From Thermoplasmata archaeon (GTDB lineage: Archaea; Thermoplasmatota; Thermoplasmata; Thermoplasmatales; Thermoplasmataceae), in NCBI GenBank assembly GCA_021822985.1, contig JAKAPZ010000005.1, forward strand, positions 1 to 48,020: DNA of 48,020 bases, read 5' to 3'. Positions within the stretch are counted from its first letter, which is position 1. Each line of letters opens with the position of its first letter. Of this stretch, positions 7,652-15,770 are shown piece by piece. A model generated the notes under the pieces. The model saw only the letters and a program-made list of their open reading frames with translations. It had not been told where the DNA came from and did no database searches. The position numbers and the translations under genes are program-made.

Positions 7652-8857
7652 ATGATATTGAAGGAAACGCTGAGAATGATTGTTTTATCACAGTGGGCTG
7701 AGCTTGCGTTCTTTGAAAATAGCACAGAGCGTGAGGAACTTGGCACAATTTCACTTGAGTTACCTTTTGCAGTTATTATTACGGGCATAAGAAGATCTGG
7801 GAAAAGCACGCTCTTACATCAGATTCTAAAAAAACTGCCGAATTATTACTATCTGAACTTCGAGGATACGAGACTCATTGATTTTGAATCCGGAGATTTT
7901 GAAAAACTTGACGAAATATTTCATGAAGAATTTGGATCTTCTGAATTCTATCTTCTTGACGAAATACAGAATGTGAAGGACTGGGAGATCTTTGTGCGAT
8001 CCAGGCTGGATAGACACAAACATCTATTTATCACTGGATCAAACGCCTCACTGTTAAGCAGGGAGCTTGGCACAAGGTTAACAGGGAGGCATGTAAATAT
8101 TGAAATGTTTCCCTTCTCCTTCAGTGAATCATTACATTTCAGGAAAGAGACCCCATCTCTCGAATCATTTGAACGATACTTCAACAGAGGAGGCTTTCCA
8201 GATTATATAAAATATGAGAAGCCGGAAATTCTTAGGGAACTTCTATCAGACATACTGTATAGAGACATAATCTCGAGACACAATATACGGGAAACAAAAT
8301 CTCTTAAGGAACTGACTATATACTTGCTTTCAAACGTGGGCAAAGAGTTTTCATATAATTCTCTAAAAAAAATGTTTGAATTTGGTTCCGTCAATACCCC
8401 AATATCCTTTGTTTCGTATCTGGAGGATAGCTATGTGCTATTTGCCATTCCTAAATTCGATTACTCGTTAAAGAAACAGCTGATCAATGAAAAGAAGGTA
8501 TATTCGATCGATAATGGGCTATCGATCACAAACTCTGTATCTATTTCTTCCGACAGGGGCAGGATTCTTGAAAATTTAGTCTTCCTGACGCTCCGTAGAA
8601 CTCACAAAGACATCTATTACTTCAGGGAAAAATGGGAATGCGATTTCCTTGTAAAAGAAGGTGGTGGAATTGTTATGGCCATACAGGTCACATATGAAAT
8701 GAATGAGGATAATAAAATGCGCGAAATTAACGGATTGAAGGAAGCCCTGGATAAATTTGGTCTGGATGAGGGAATCATATTAACATATAATCAGGAAGAT
8801 AGGATTGATTTCAAAGGAAAGAGAATTATAATCAAGCCTGTCTGGAAATGGCTTTGA
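7652..8857 (+). CDS. P-loop ATPase of the AAA_14-DUF4143 type
   Basis: This is a 401-residue member of the standalone archaeal/bacterial ATPases with an N-terminal AAA_14 domain and a C-terminal DUF4143 domain. Walker A is GIRRSGKST (residues 45-53), Walker B is FYLLDEIQ (about 99-106), and sensor 1 is FITGSNASLL (about 126-135). The C-terminal region resembles a restriction-endonuclease-like fold: WECDFLV, then AIQVTYE, where the usual ExK is replaced by QVT, so nuclease activity is doubtful. The family is spread by horizontal transfer and its role is poorly known, often suggested to be defence or toxin-like. A TATA box about 25 bases upstream of the ATG indicates a leaderless mRNA. The gene lies alone between a regulator and a surface-protein gene. 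Confidence 0.85.
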   Translation: MILKETLRMIVLSQWAELAFFENSTEREELGTISLELPFAVIITGIRRSGKSTLLHQILKKLPNYYYLNFEDTRLIDFESGDFEKLDEIFHEEFGSSEFYLLDEIQNVKDWEIFVRSRLDRHKHLFITGSNASLLSRELGTRLTGRHVNIEMFPFSFSESLHFRKETPSLESFERYFNRGGFPDYIKYEKPEILRELLSDILYRDIISRHNIRETKSLKELTIYLLSNVGKEFSYNSLKKMFEFGSVNTPISFVSYLEDSYVLFAIPKFDYSLKKQLINEKKVYSIDNGLSITNSVSISSDRGRILENLVFLTLRRTHKDIYYFREKWECDFLVKEGGGIVMAIQVTYEMNEDNKMREINGLKEALDKFGLDEGIILTYNQEDRIDFKGKRIIIKPVWKWL

Positions 8858-9080
8858 TTCGCCCGGTCCTTTTTTAATCATTTCATATTGATTTTTTCTA
8901 AAAATTCAGCTGAAAAATTTATCTTTTGATGAATAATTGAGAATTTGAAAGATGATTTGTTCAGTGATTGAAACAGTGACAATATAGAAAGATACAAATT
9001 TACCCTAAATCTGACCGTTGTCAAAAGATTTATTCCCTCACAGTTCTTAAAATATATATATTATTTAATCATTTAATATA

Positions 9081-10673
9081 GTGGCAAATAAAAAAGTCTA
9101 CACTGTTTTGTTAGCATTCGTTTTTCTTTTATCAGGTATTTTCTTGGGTATTCAAAATATAAACCCGCTGATTATTCATGTTCGGGGCACCCCCGTTAAT
9201 AAAGATATTGCAGTTAGTGATGTATATCTCGGATCAACCATCGGACTGTGCAATGTGTCTATCAATTGCAACGATTTCACAAATTATGCTCTTGGAATAT
9301 GGGATGGACATATGTGCGGTTCTCTTTATGCGAATAATCTGAACATAAGTAGTTCTGGTGTTTTATACACAGACGGGTACAATATCTATCTCGCAGGTGT
9401 ATTTGATAATAAAGGCCAAGTCTACACAGGCAACGTTGAAACCTTCATTAAGCCAATATCTTACGGTGGCTCTGGAGGAGGGGCAAGAGCAAATAACGGA
9501 ACTGAGGGTGGTTTTGGCGGTCCCACACTTGTCAACGGCGGAATGGGAACTACAAAAATCCATGCACAGAATGGTTCCTCTGCAAAAATGCCTTTGCTGG
9601 ATAATTCCTTATTACAGGCATTATATAGTTCCGGTTTCAACAATTATCTTGCGGGCACATGTGGCCAGTCCTACTCATTTTTAAGCTTCGCTCCAAATTT
9701 ATGCTTGGATCTTCCCGGTGGATCTGGCAGTAATGGCCTTTACCTTCAGGCAAACAGCATTATTGTGGGCAATATAAGCTCAAATGGTGGAAATGGTGCA
9801 TACAACACGCAATACCATATATACACTGGTGGTGGAGGAGCAGGTTCTATTATTCTGGCATATTCAGGATCCAATATAACAGCAGGTAACGTAACCACAC
9901 TTGGTGGTAAAGGCGGATATTCTAACAAAACTATTTATTCCGGAGGCAACGGGGGGGCGGGTAATGTTTATAATTTTTCCTATGGAAAGACGCCACCCAT
10001 TTCGGTAGGTACACAGTTCCATCTTCCTGTTATTAAACCGGAATTCATTTTTAATGGTTCAACTATGTCCATTTCCTTCAGGCGTTTATCATTAGATGGT
10101 ACAACCATTAACGGGAACCTATCATTAAAAATGACTGATGTCAGCACAAACAATTACACATTTAACTATTTCAAAACGGAATATTACAATGGAGTTTTAA
10201 TACAAAAATCAACTGGAATTTCTAATTATAATAATTCTCATCACGCTTATTTCAACCCGGTTATCCCCGCTTTTGGCCCCCGCACCATGACCCTGTTGAA
10301 TGCAGGAATATTATCTAATACAGTGTACAATATATTTAACTACCAGTTCAGTTATGGTGCTTCATACCAGTTGCAATTGCAAACTGGTGTTACGATCAAT
10401 ACTCAGTTGGGAAATATTCTCACAGACAAACTCGCTTTATATGATCCAATTCTTGGAGTGGATATAGCAACAATATATGTTGATCAAAAGTCCGGGTTGA
10501 TTTTAGAATCAAACTATCAATATCTCTCGTTTGAAGTTTCAGGGACAAACATACCTCTTGATCACACTTTTGGATTGCTTTCCATCAAAAACATCGAGAT
10601 TGTAGGAGGAGCCACTGCAGTTGCATTTTTAGGTATTGCGGGATACTCAATGTCCAAAAAAAGGAAAAAATAA
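9081..10673 (+). CDS. Gly-rich surface protein, Cys-containing paralogue
   Basis: This is a predicted secreted and membrane-anchored surface protein. It has an N-terminal signal-anchor segment (VYTVLLAFVFLLSGIFLGI), a long Asn/Ser/Gly-rich extracellular region with many N-glycosylation sequons, and a C-terminal helix (about residues 507-523) ending in KKRKK. The centre contains Gly-rich patches such as GGSGGGARANNG, GGGGAG and GGKGGYSN, which may form stacked beta turns. The start is GTG at 9081, giving the same N-terminus (xNKK) as its paralogue at 13983, and a TATA-like tatatata lies upstream. It is clearly homologous to the 13983 protein across its length. Unlike that copy it has five cysteines (in LCNVSINC, HMCGS, GTCGQ and NLCLD). 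Function is unknown. Confidence 0.8.
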   Translation: MANKKVYTVLLAFVFLLSGIFLGIQNINPLIIHVRGTPVNKDIAVSDVYLGSTIGLCNVSINCNDFTNYALGIWDGHMCGSLYANNLNISSSGVLYTDGYNIYLAGVFDNKGQVYTGNVETFIKPISYGGSGGGARANNGTEGGFGGPTLVNGGMGTTKIHAQNGSSAKMPLLDNSLLQALYSSGFNNYLAGTCGQSYSFLSFAPNLCLDLPGGSGSNGLYLQANSIIVGNISSNGGNGAYNTQYHIYTGGGGAGSIILAYSGSNITAGNVTTLGGKGGYSNKTIYSGGNGGAGNVYNFSYGKTPPISVGTQFHLPVIKPEFIFNGSTMSISFRRLSLDGTTINGNLSLKMTDVSTNNYTFNYFKTEYYNGVLIQKSTGISNYNNSHHAYFNPVIPAFGPRTMTLLNAGILSNTVYNIFNYQFSYGASYQLQLQTGVTINTQLGNILTDKLALYDPILGVDIATIYVDQKSGLILESNYQYLSFEVSGTNIPLDHTFGLLSIKNIEIVGGATAVAFLGIAGYSMSKKRKK

Positions 10674-10933
10674 CCATAATATTATTTTTTTATTGATATG
10701 ATTCGATTGCGATGATAGTATACAGGAGTCTTTGTAAATTTACTTCATGGATTTAAGTGAAAAGATTCATGGAATGAATAGGATACCTTCTTGAAATCAA
10801 ACAGCAAGGAGGCAATGATTTGTGATTAACATAACAAAACTATATCCAAACCAGCAGGAAGAACTGCGAAAGAATATCTTGAATTAACAATAATAACATC
10901 TGAAATGCTTTTATACTTAGTTGTATTGATATT
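10674..10933. other. Spacer with T-tract and promoter
   Basis: This 260-base spacer starts with a T-rich tract (attatttttttattg) that probably ends the surface-protein transcript. It ends with a TATA-like cttttatactta (about 10908-10919) serving the next ATPase gene. Between them, at about 10850-10930, is a short open segment encoding KPAGRTAKEYLELT, which faintly recalls the N-terminus of some radical SAM proteins. It lacks a Cys motif and a start codon, so I treat it as unproven debris. Confidence 0.4.
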
Positions 10934-12304
10934 ATGATAATTTTGATACAACAATTTATCAACAGGAATCTTGAGTTGAGCTTTCTTGAAGAAAAATTCA
11001 ATGAGAATAAGGGACAGTTAATTATCATTTATGGAAGGCGGAGGATAGGAAAAACCGAGCTTATCAGGAAATTCGTTGACGGAAAGAGGGCCATCTATCA
11101 TATGTGTACTTATGATTCAATTGGTGAAAACATTAATTCCTTGAAGGATCAGATGGCCCGGTTCACAGGCAACCCTATTTTCAGAAATCTATCGGTCAAC
11201 TTGTTTGATCTTTTTAAATATTTTAGGGAACAGATAGGACAGGAGAAAGTTGTAATCTGCATTGATGAATTTCCATACCTGATTCAGATTGATAGATCCA
11301 TTCCTTCTGTATTTCAGAAATTATTTGACCTCGTAATATCAGATTCCAAAATATATCTGATTCTGTCCGGTTCAAGCATTAGCATAATGGAAAATGAAGT
11401 GCTCAATTATAGATCACCACTTTATGGAAGGAGAACGGGAAGCTATGAACTTCTTGGATTTGATCTCAAGCACATTTCAAGCTTTTACAACGGAAATCTG
11501 GAAGATACTATAAAAATTTCAAGTGTTTTTGGAAGTAGCCCTTTTTACCTTTCCCTTTTAGACAAAAATAAAAGTATTGAAGAGAACATAAAAAAGAAGA
11601 TCCTGACCAAGGGTGAAATTTTATATGAGGAACCAAGAATCCTGATGAAACAGGAATTCAATGAACCAAGAGTGTATGAAATGATTATCAGACATATTGC
11701 AAATGGCTATGTAAAATTTGGAGAACTTCAAAATTCGGTTCACCTGGATAAGGGAAATATATCCAGATACCTTGAGACCCTGATCTCAAGTAAAATGGTA
11801 AATTACATCTTACCCTTCAAACAAAGGAGAGGAGGCATATATGAAATAGACGATTCTTTCCTGAATTTCTATTACAGATTCGTTTATCCGAATATATCTG
11901 ATCTGGAATTGGGAAAAATTGACTCTGTTTATTCAAGAATCGAAAAAGAACTGAATACATATTATGGAAAAATGTTTGAAAGAATTGTTCTGAATCTTAT
12001 CAATAAAAGAATTCTTGAGATTCCCCTTAATTCGTTTTCATTGCACAGATATTGGCACAAGGGAAACGAAATAGATGGAATTGCGCTTGAAGATGATCAT
12101 AATAGGGTTGCCTTCATCGAAATAAAATTTTCAGACAATGTGGACGGAATAAGGATAGCAAAGGAACTGAAAATGAAATCGGAAATGGTGCCTGTTCATA
12201 CCACTGAGAAATACTACATTATAATTGCAAAATCGTTTAAAAGTAGAAGTGAGGATTCGATAAACATAGACCTCTGTCAAATTGAAAAATTCATTTTCAG
12301 ATGA
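10934..12304 (+). CDS. Archaeal P-loop ATPase with DUF234 nuclease-like C-terminus
   Basis: This 456-residue protein belongs to the archaeal ATPase family that combines an ATPase_2 domain, a winged helix and a DUF234 domain. It starts with the typical FINRNLELSFLEEKF. Walker A is GRRRIGKTE (34-42) and Walker B is VICIDEFPYL (107-116). A central helical region with a winged-helix-like element (YVKFGELQNSVHLDKGNISR) is followed by DSFLNFYYRFVYPN, a hallmark before DUF234. The C-terminus keeps a PD-(D/E)xK-like pattern: NEIDGIAL, then AFIEIKFS, with acidic residues and the ExK lysine present. The family is common in archaeal accessory DNA; its job is not established, and NTP-dependent nuclease or mobility-related roles are inference. 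It lies between the two surface-protein paralogues. Confidence 0.87.
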   Translation: MIILIQQFINRNLELSFLEEKFNENKGQLIIIYGRRRIGKTELIRKFVDGKRAIYHMCTYDSIGENINSLKDQMARFTGNPIFRNLSVNLFDLFKYFREQIGQEKVVICIDEFPYLIQIDRSIPSVFQKLFDLVISDSKIYLILSGSSISIMENEVLNYRSPLYGRRTGSYELLGFDLKHISSFYNGNLEDTIKISSVFGSSPFYLSLLDKNKSIEENIKKKILTKGEILYEEPRILMKQEFNEPRVYEMIIRHIANGYVKFGELQNSVHLDKGNISRYLETLISSKMVNYILPFKQRRGGIYEIDDSFLNFYYRFVYPNISDLELGKIDSVYSRIEKELNTYYGKMFERIVLNLINKRILEIPLNSFSLHRYWHKGNEIDGIALEDDHNRVAFIEIKFSDNVDGIRIAKELKMKSEMVPVHTTEKYYIIIAKSFKSRSEDSINIDLCQIEKFIFR

Positions 12305-12397
12305 ATTATACACTTTTTTCAAATGTACCGTAATTCTAGGACACAATCGATAAATGCCGCAGAAAACATTTCAGATTTGCTTCATGCATCCAAACCG

Positions 12398-12823
12398 TCA
12401 GTAAAGTGGCATGATGAACCACTTCAATGCAAGCTGCAATTCTGCTTTCTGTTCTTTGTATTTATCGGGAGATAATTTTCCCGTCAAAAGATCCATATCC
12501 AATATTTTCATTTTTTCGGTAAGGAAATTCTTTCCGTCATTCCTGAATTTCTCCATGTGTTCATCCAGCCCCTTGTAGAATCTCTTTCCAAGTTCCGTGA
12601 CAAAAAACTCCACTCTTGGCCTGTTGTACCCGATGAACCATTTTTTCTCAACTATCCCATAAGATTGCAACTCTTTCAACTGTTTGTCGACACCCTGCCG
12701 TGTGATCTTCAGGGACTCAGCAATTTCTTCCGGTGTTTTGGGTGTATTCAACAGAGCAATCATGCTCAGCTTCGTAGATGAAGTCAGGATGTTGATTGGA
12801 GACATCATAAACATCCAGTTCAT
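12398..12823 (-). CDS. Winged-helix transcriptional regulator
   Basis: This is a 141-residue regulator with an N-terminal winged helix. STKLSMIALLNTPKTPEEIA begins helix 1-2, LKITRQGVDKQLKELQSYG is the recognition helix, and IVEKKWFIGYNRPRVEFFVT is the wing. This is the ArsR/MarR-like layout common in archaea. The C-terminal half (GLDEHMEKFRNDGKNFL onwards) is helical and may form a dimerisation coiled coil. It is divergent from the bactofilin-like gene, with a 124-base shared intergenic region, so it probably controls that gene and itself. Alternative starts exist at internal Met codons 4, 6 and 7, the last just before SPINILTSS. Confidence 0.8.
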   Translation of the reverse strand: MNWMFMMSPINILTSSTKLSMIALLNTPKTPEEIAESLKITRQGVDKQLKELQSYGIVEKKWFIGYNRPRVEFFVTELGKRFYKGLDEHMEKFRNDGKNFLTEKMKILDMDLLTGKLSPDKYKEQKAELQLALKWFIMPLY

Positions 12824-12834
12824 GCATGCACTTA

Positions 12835-12846
12835 AACCTGTAGGTT
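12835..12846. promoter_or_regulatory. Short dyad in the divergent regulator/bactofilin promoter
   Basis: The sequence aacct-gt-aggtt lies 12 bases upstream of the regulator's start codon, within the divergent intergenic region. A TATA-like aaatatatttaa (about 12911-12922) serves the rightward gene. The dyad would suit an autoregulatory operator of the winged-helix protein. The arms are only 5 bases, so this is tentative. Confidence 0.3.
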
Positions 12847-12947
12847 CATTAATTCAACATGAAAATTACTTTTGTTAACATTTTGCTTTATTCATTAAAA
12901 TATTAAGTGTAAAATATATTTAAGTATTCACATTGAATCATCATTAG

Positions 12948-13844
12948 ATGAATATGGAAAATGATCATCTTGAAAAACTGAAAAAAATGCTTGAAAATGG
13001 AGAAATAGACCAGAAGACGTATGATGATATAACGGAGAGATGGGGAAATGCGTCGAATACTGCTACGGAAACAACTCATGAAAAAAAGGAAAATAGTGAA
13101 AGGCAGAGATCAGGAAAGGTAAGAATATCCGGTTCTGGAAATCTGTCCGATATATATTCGGAGGAACTCCATGTATCAGGATCTGCACATATAAATGGAT
13201 TTGTTGATTCTGACGTGATTTCTATAAGCGGGAGTGCCAAGGTCTCGGGCGACCTCAAGTGCAATGAAGAGTTCGAAGTTTCTGGTTCTGTAGCAATTGC
13301 AGGTGATATTGATGGGAAAGCCATAAGGTTTTCAGGATCATTAACAGGAAATTCGTTAAAGTGCAAAACACTTGATGTCTCAGGGAGGGTAAAAATCCTG
13401 AAAGATATCCTTGCTGAACAAATCGAAGTTTCCGGCAACATTTCCTCTGAAGATATAAATGCTAAAATACAGCATCTGTCAGGAGCTGTCAGAACCGGGA
13501 ATGTTACGGGAGAGGAAATCCGGATTTCAGGAAAAATTGAAGCAAATGATGTAGTATGCAAGAGATTCGAAATGGAAATTTATGGGTCAAAGAGTGAAAT
13601 GAAAAAACTTAAAGCGGAAGCTGTGGAAATAAAATACGGACATGGAAGATTTTCTGGCTTTTTCCAGAGAAATGTAAACATTGATGAGATAAATTGCAGA
13701 AGAGCATTTCTACAGGGAGTAATTTCCAAATCAATCAGAGGAGATGAGATCATTGTTGGAGAGGGATCTGAAATAGAATATGCAGAAGGCAGGATAATAA
13801 AATTAGAGGGGGGGACGGTTAAAGAAAAAAAGATTGTGCCATAA
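12948..13844 (+). CDS. Bactofilin-like polymer-forming protein with SHOCT-like N-terminus
   Basis: This 298-residue protein is built from short beta-strand repeats of the type '(V/I)SGS..(I/V).G', for example VRISGSGNLSD, LHVSGSAHING, ISISGSAKVSGD, FEVSGSVAIAGD and IRFSGSLTGN, as expected for a right-handed beta-helix of the bactofilin or polymer-forming cytoskeletal family. Residues 7-30 (EKLKKMLENGEIDQKTYDDI) resemble a SHOCT-like oligomerisation helix pair, and a charged linker of about 25 residues follows. The repeats continue, more degenerate, to the C-terminus. No signal peptide or membrane helix is present, so it should be cytosolic. The leaderless-type promoter is shared with the divergent winged-helix gene. 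In bacteria bactofilins scaffold cell-shape and envelope functions; the role in a wall-less archaeon is open. Confidence 0.75.
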   Translation: MNMENDHLEKLKKMLENGEIDQKTYDDITERWGNASNTATETTHEKKENSERQRSGKVRISGSGNLSDIYSEELHVSGSAHINGFVDSDVISISGSAKVSGDLKCNEEFEVSGSVAIAGDIDGKAIRFSGSLTGNSLKCKTLDVSGRVKILKDILAEQIEVSGNISSEDINAKIQHLSGAVRTGNVTGEEIRISGKIEANDVVCKRFEMEIYGSKSEMKKLKAEAVEIKYGHGRFSGFFQRNVNIDEINCRRAFLQGVISKSIRGDEIIVGEGSEIEYAEGRIIKLEGGTVKEKKIVP

Positions 13845-13982
13845 TTTTAGACATTGCTGGATTAATCATCCCAATCATGTAAAAGGAAAACTTTCTTTTT
13901 TATTTGATTCTTTATTGCTTCATAAGTTCTTAATTTCACTGATTTTCAACAACTTATATATACCATTTTTTGATATAATGTT

Positions 13983-15596
13983 ATGAGAAATAAAAAAGCT
14001 CTCATTGTTTTGTTAGCATCGGTCTTTGTTTTATCTGGTGTTTTGCTGGGAACACAAAGCGTTGGTTCACATATTGGGCCTGTTCATAATGCATCAGTTA
14101 AAACGGATCTTGCGGTCAGCAACATGTATCTTGGATCCAACATCACACTTTCCAATGTGTCTATCAACGACAGCTATTACACAAATTTTCCTCTTGGAAT
14201 ATGGGATGGACATATGCATAGATCTCTTTATGCGAATAATCTGAACCTAAACAGTTCTGGTGTCTTATACACAGACGGATTCAACATATACCTAACGGGT
14301 GTCTTTGATAACAAAGGCCATGTCTACACGGGTACCACCAATCAAATCATGGGGAACTCCAATTTGCTCTTTTCATACGGTGGCTCTGGAGGAGGGACAA
14401 GAGCAAATAACGGTTCTGAGAGTGGTTTTGGGGGTTTCACACTGGTCCATGGTGGTATGGGAACAACAAAAATCCATGCACAGAATGGTTCCTCTGCAAA
14501 AATTCCCGCACTGAAAAATTCCCTAATTCAGGCAATGTATTCATCGGGATTCAACAATTATCTTGCAGGTGCAATGGGACAGAGTTATTATTACCAAAAC
14601 TCCTCTACTAATATTAGTATATACATGTACGGTGGATCTGGCAGTAATGGCCTTTACCTTCAGGCAAACAGCATCTTTGCGGGCAATATAAGCTCAAATG
14701 GTGGAAATGGTGCAAATAACACGCAATATCATGTTTACACAGGTGGTGGTGGCGCAGGTTCGATAATTCTTTCCTATGCAGGATCCAACTTTACAGCCAA
14801 TAATGTTTCAGATAAAGGTGGGAAAGGAGGGTATTCAAACAAAACGATTTATTCCGGAGGGAATGGCGGTTCAGCAAACATTTACGATTATTCCTATGGA
14901 AATACACCACCAATATCAGTGGGTACACAGTTCCATCTTTCAGTGATTAAGCCCGTATTTGTTTTCAATGGTTCAACTGTATCCGTCACCGCTAGCCAAT
15001 TAATGCCTGATAGTATGATCCTTAATGAAAACGCAACGTTCAAAATGTCCAGTATTAACACAAATAAATACACATATAACTATTCTACCCGGGTATATAT
15101 CAATGGAACTTCCTTACATAACTTGACTGGAACTTCAGGCTATAACGATTCCCATAGTACTGTCATCAACCAAGTCTTTCCTGCCTTTGGCCCCCGCACC
15201 ATGAACCTGTTGAATGCAGGTATTTTATCCACTAGTGTATACTACATGCTAGAATACATATTCTTTAATGGGCCCACATACCAGATAGGATTGCAAACAG
15301 GCGTTTCAATCAACACACCAATGGGATACGTTTTGACAGACAAACTCTTTGTGTACAATCCAATTCTTGGTACCAATATTGCAACAGTGTATGTTGATCA
15401 TAATTCCGGGTTAGCTTTAAAATTAATCCATTCGGATATCTCCCTTGAAGTTACTGGTACAAATATACCTCTTGATCATGCATCCGCACCGTTGCCTATC
15501 ACCGACATCGAGATTGGTGGAGGAATTGCTGCAATTGCAGTCGTTGCAGGCGTTCTTGGATACTCTGTGTCTGGCAGAAGGAAAAAACAACCATAA
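13983..15596 (+). CDS. Gly-rich surface protein, Cys-free paralogue
   Basis: This is a predicted membrane-anchored surface protein of 537 residues and a full-length paralogue of the 9081 gene product. It shares the N-terminal NKK plus signal-anchor (VLLASVFVLSGVLLGT), the segments LGIWDGHM, SLYANNLN and SSGVLYTDG, the Gly-rich patches (GGSGGGTRANNGSESGFGG, GGGGAGS, GGKGGYSN), and the C-terminal helix (about residues 512-530) with the basic tail GRRKKQP. It has no cysteine in the mature region. A TATA-like ttatatata lies about 27 bases before the ATG, so the mRNA is probably leaderless. A T-rich tract follows the stop. The paralogue pair flanks the ATPase, regulator and bactofilin genes, suggesting duplication with later insertion. 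Function is unknown. Confidence 0.82.
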   Translation: MRNKKALIVLLASVFVLSGVLLGTQSVGSHIGPVHNASVKTDLAVSNMYLGSNITLSNVSINDSYYTNFPLGIWDGHMHRSLYANNLNLNSSGVLYTDGFNIYLTGVFDNKGHVYTGTTNQIMGNSNLLFSYGGSGGGTRANNGSESGFGGFTLVHGGMGTTKIHAQNGSSAKIPALKNSLIQAMYSSGFNNYLAGAMGQSYYYQNSSTNISIYMYGGSGSNGLYLQANSIFAGNISSNGGNGANNTQYHVYTGGGGAGSIILSYAGSNFTANNVSDKGGKGGYSNKTIYSGGNGGSANIYDYSYGNTPPISVGTQFHLSVIKPVFVFNGSTVSVTASQLMPDSMILNENATFKMSSINTNKYTYNYSTRVYINGTSLHNLTGTSGYNDSHSTVINQVFPAFGPRTMNLLNAGILSTSVYYMLEYIFFNGPTYQIGLQTGVSINTPMGYVLTDKLFVYNPILGTNIATVYVDHNSGLALKLIHSDISLEVTGTNIPLDHASAPLPITDIEIGGGIAAIAVVAGVLGYSVSGRRKKQP

Positions 15597-15725
15597 AATT
15601 ATTTTTTTTACTAACCGATTGCCCGTAGATATCGTGCGGAAAAGGGCAATCATTTTTTATTAAAATAAAGTAAATGTGAGAATTTACTCTGTAATTTGAT
15701 TTGTGTATTGAACGATCCAATTTCG

Positions 15726-15750
15726 GAATTCTAAGAATTCTTAATATAAC
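15726..15750 (+). promoter_or_regulatory. Palindrome and TATA box of proS
   Basis: The sequence gaattct-a-agaattc (15726-15740) is a perfect 7-base-arm dyad directly abutting a TATA-like ttaatataac (15741-15750). The TATA centre is about 26 bases before the ATG at 15771, which supports that codon, not the ATG at 15759, as the leaderless start of proS. The dyad may be a BRE-overlapping operator or chance in AT-rich DNA. Confidence 0.45.
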
Positions 15751-15770
15751 AAAAAATAATGTTAGGGGCG

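Noticed and set aside
10840-10933. Short frame resembling the N-terminus of a radical SAM protein (KPAGRTAKEY)
   Set aside because: No start codon, no Cys motif, and only about 25 codons; too weak to call a relic.
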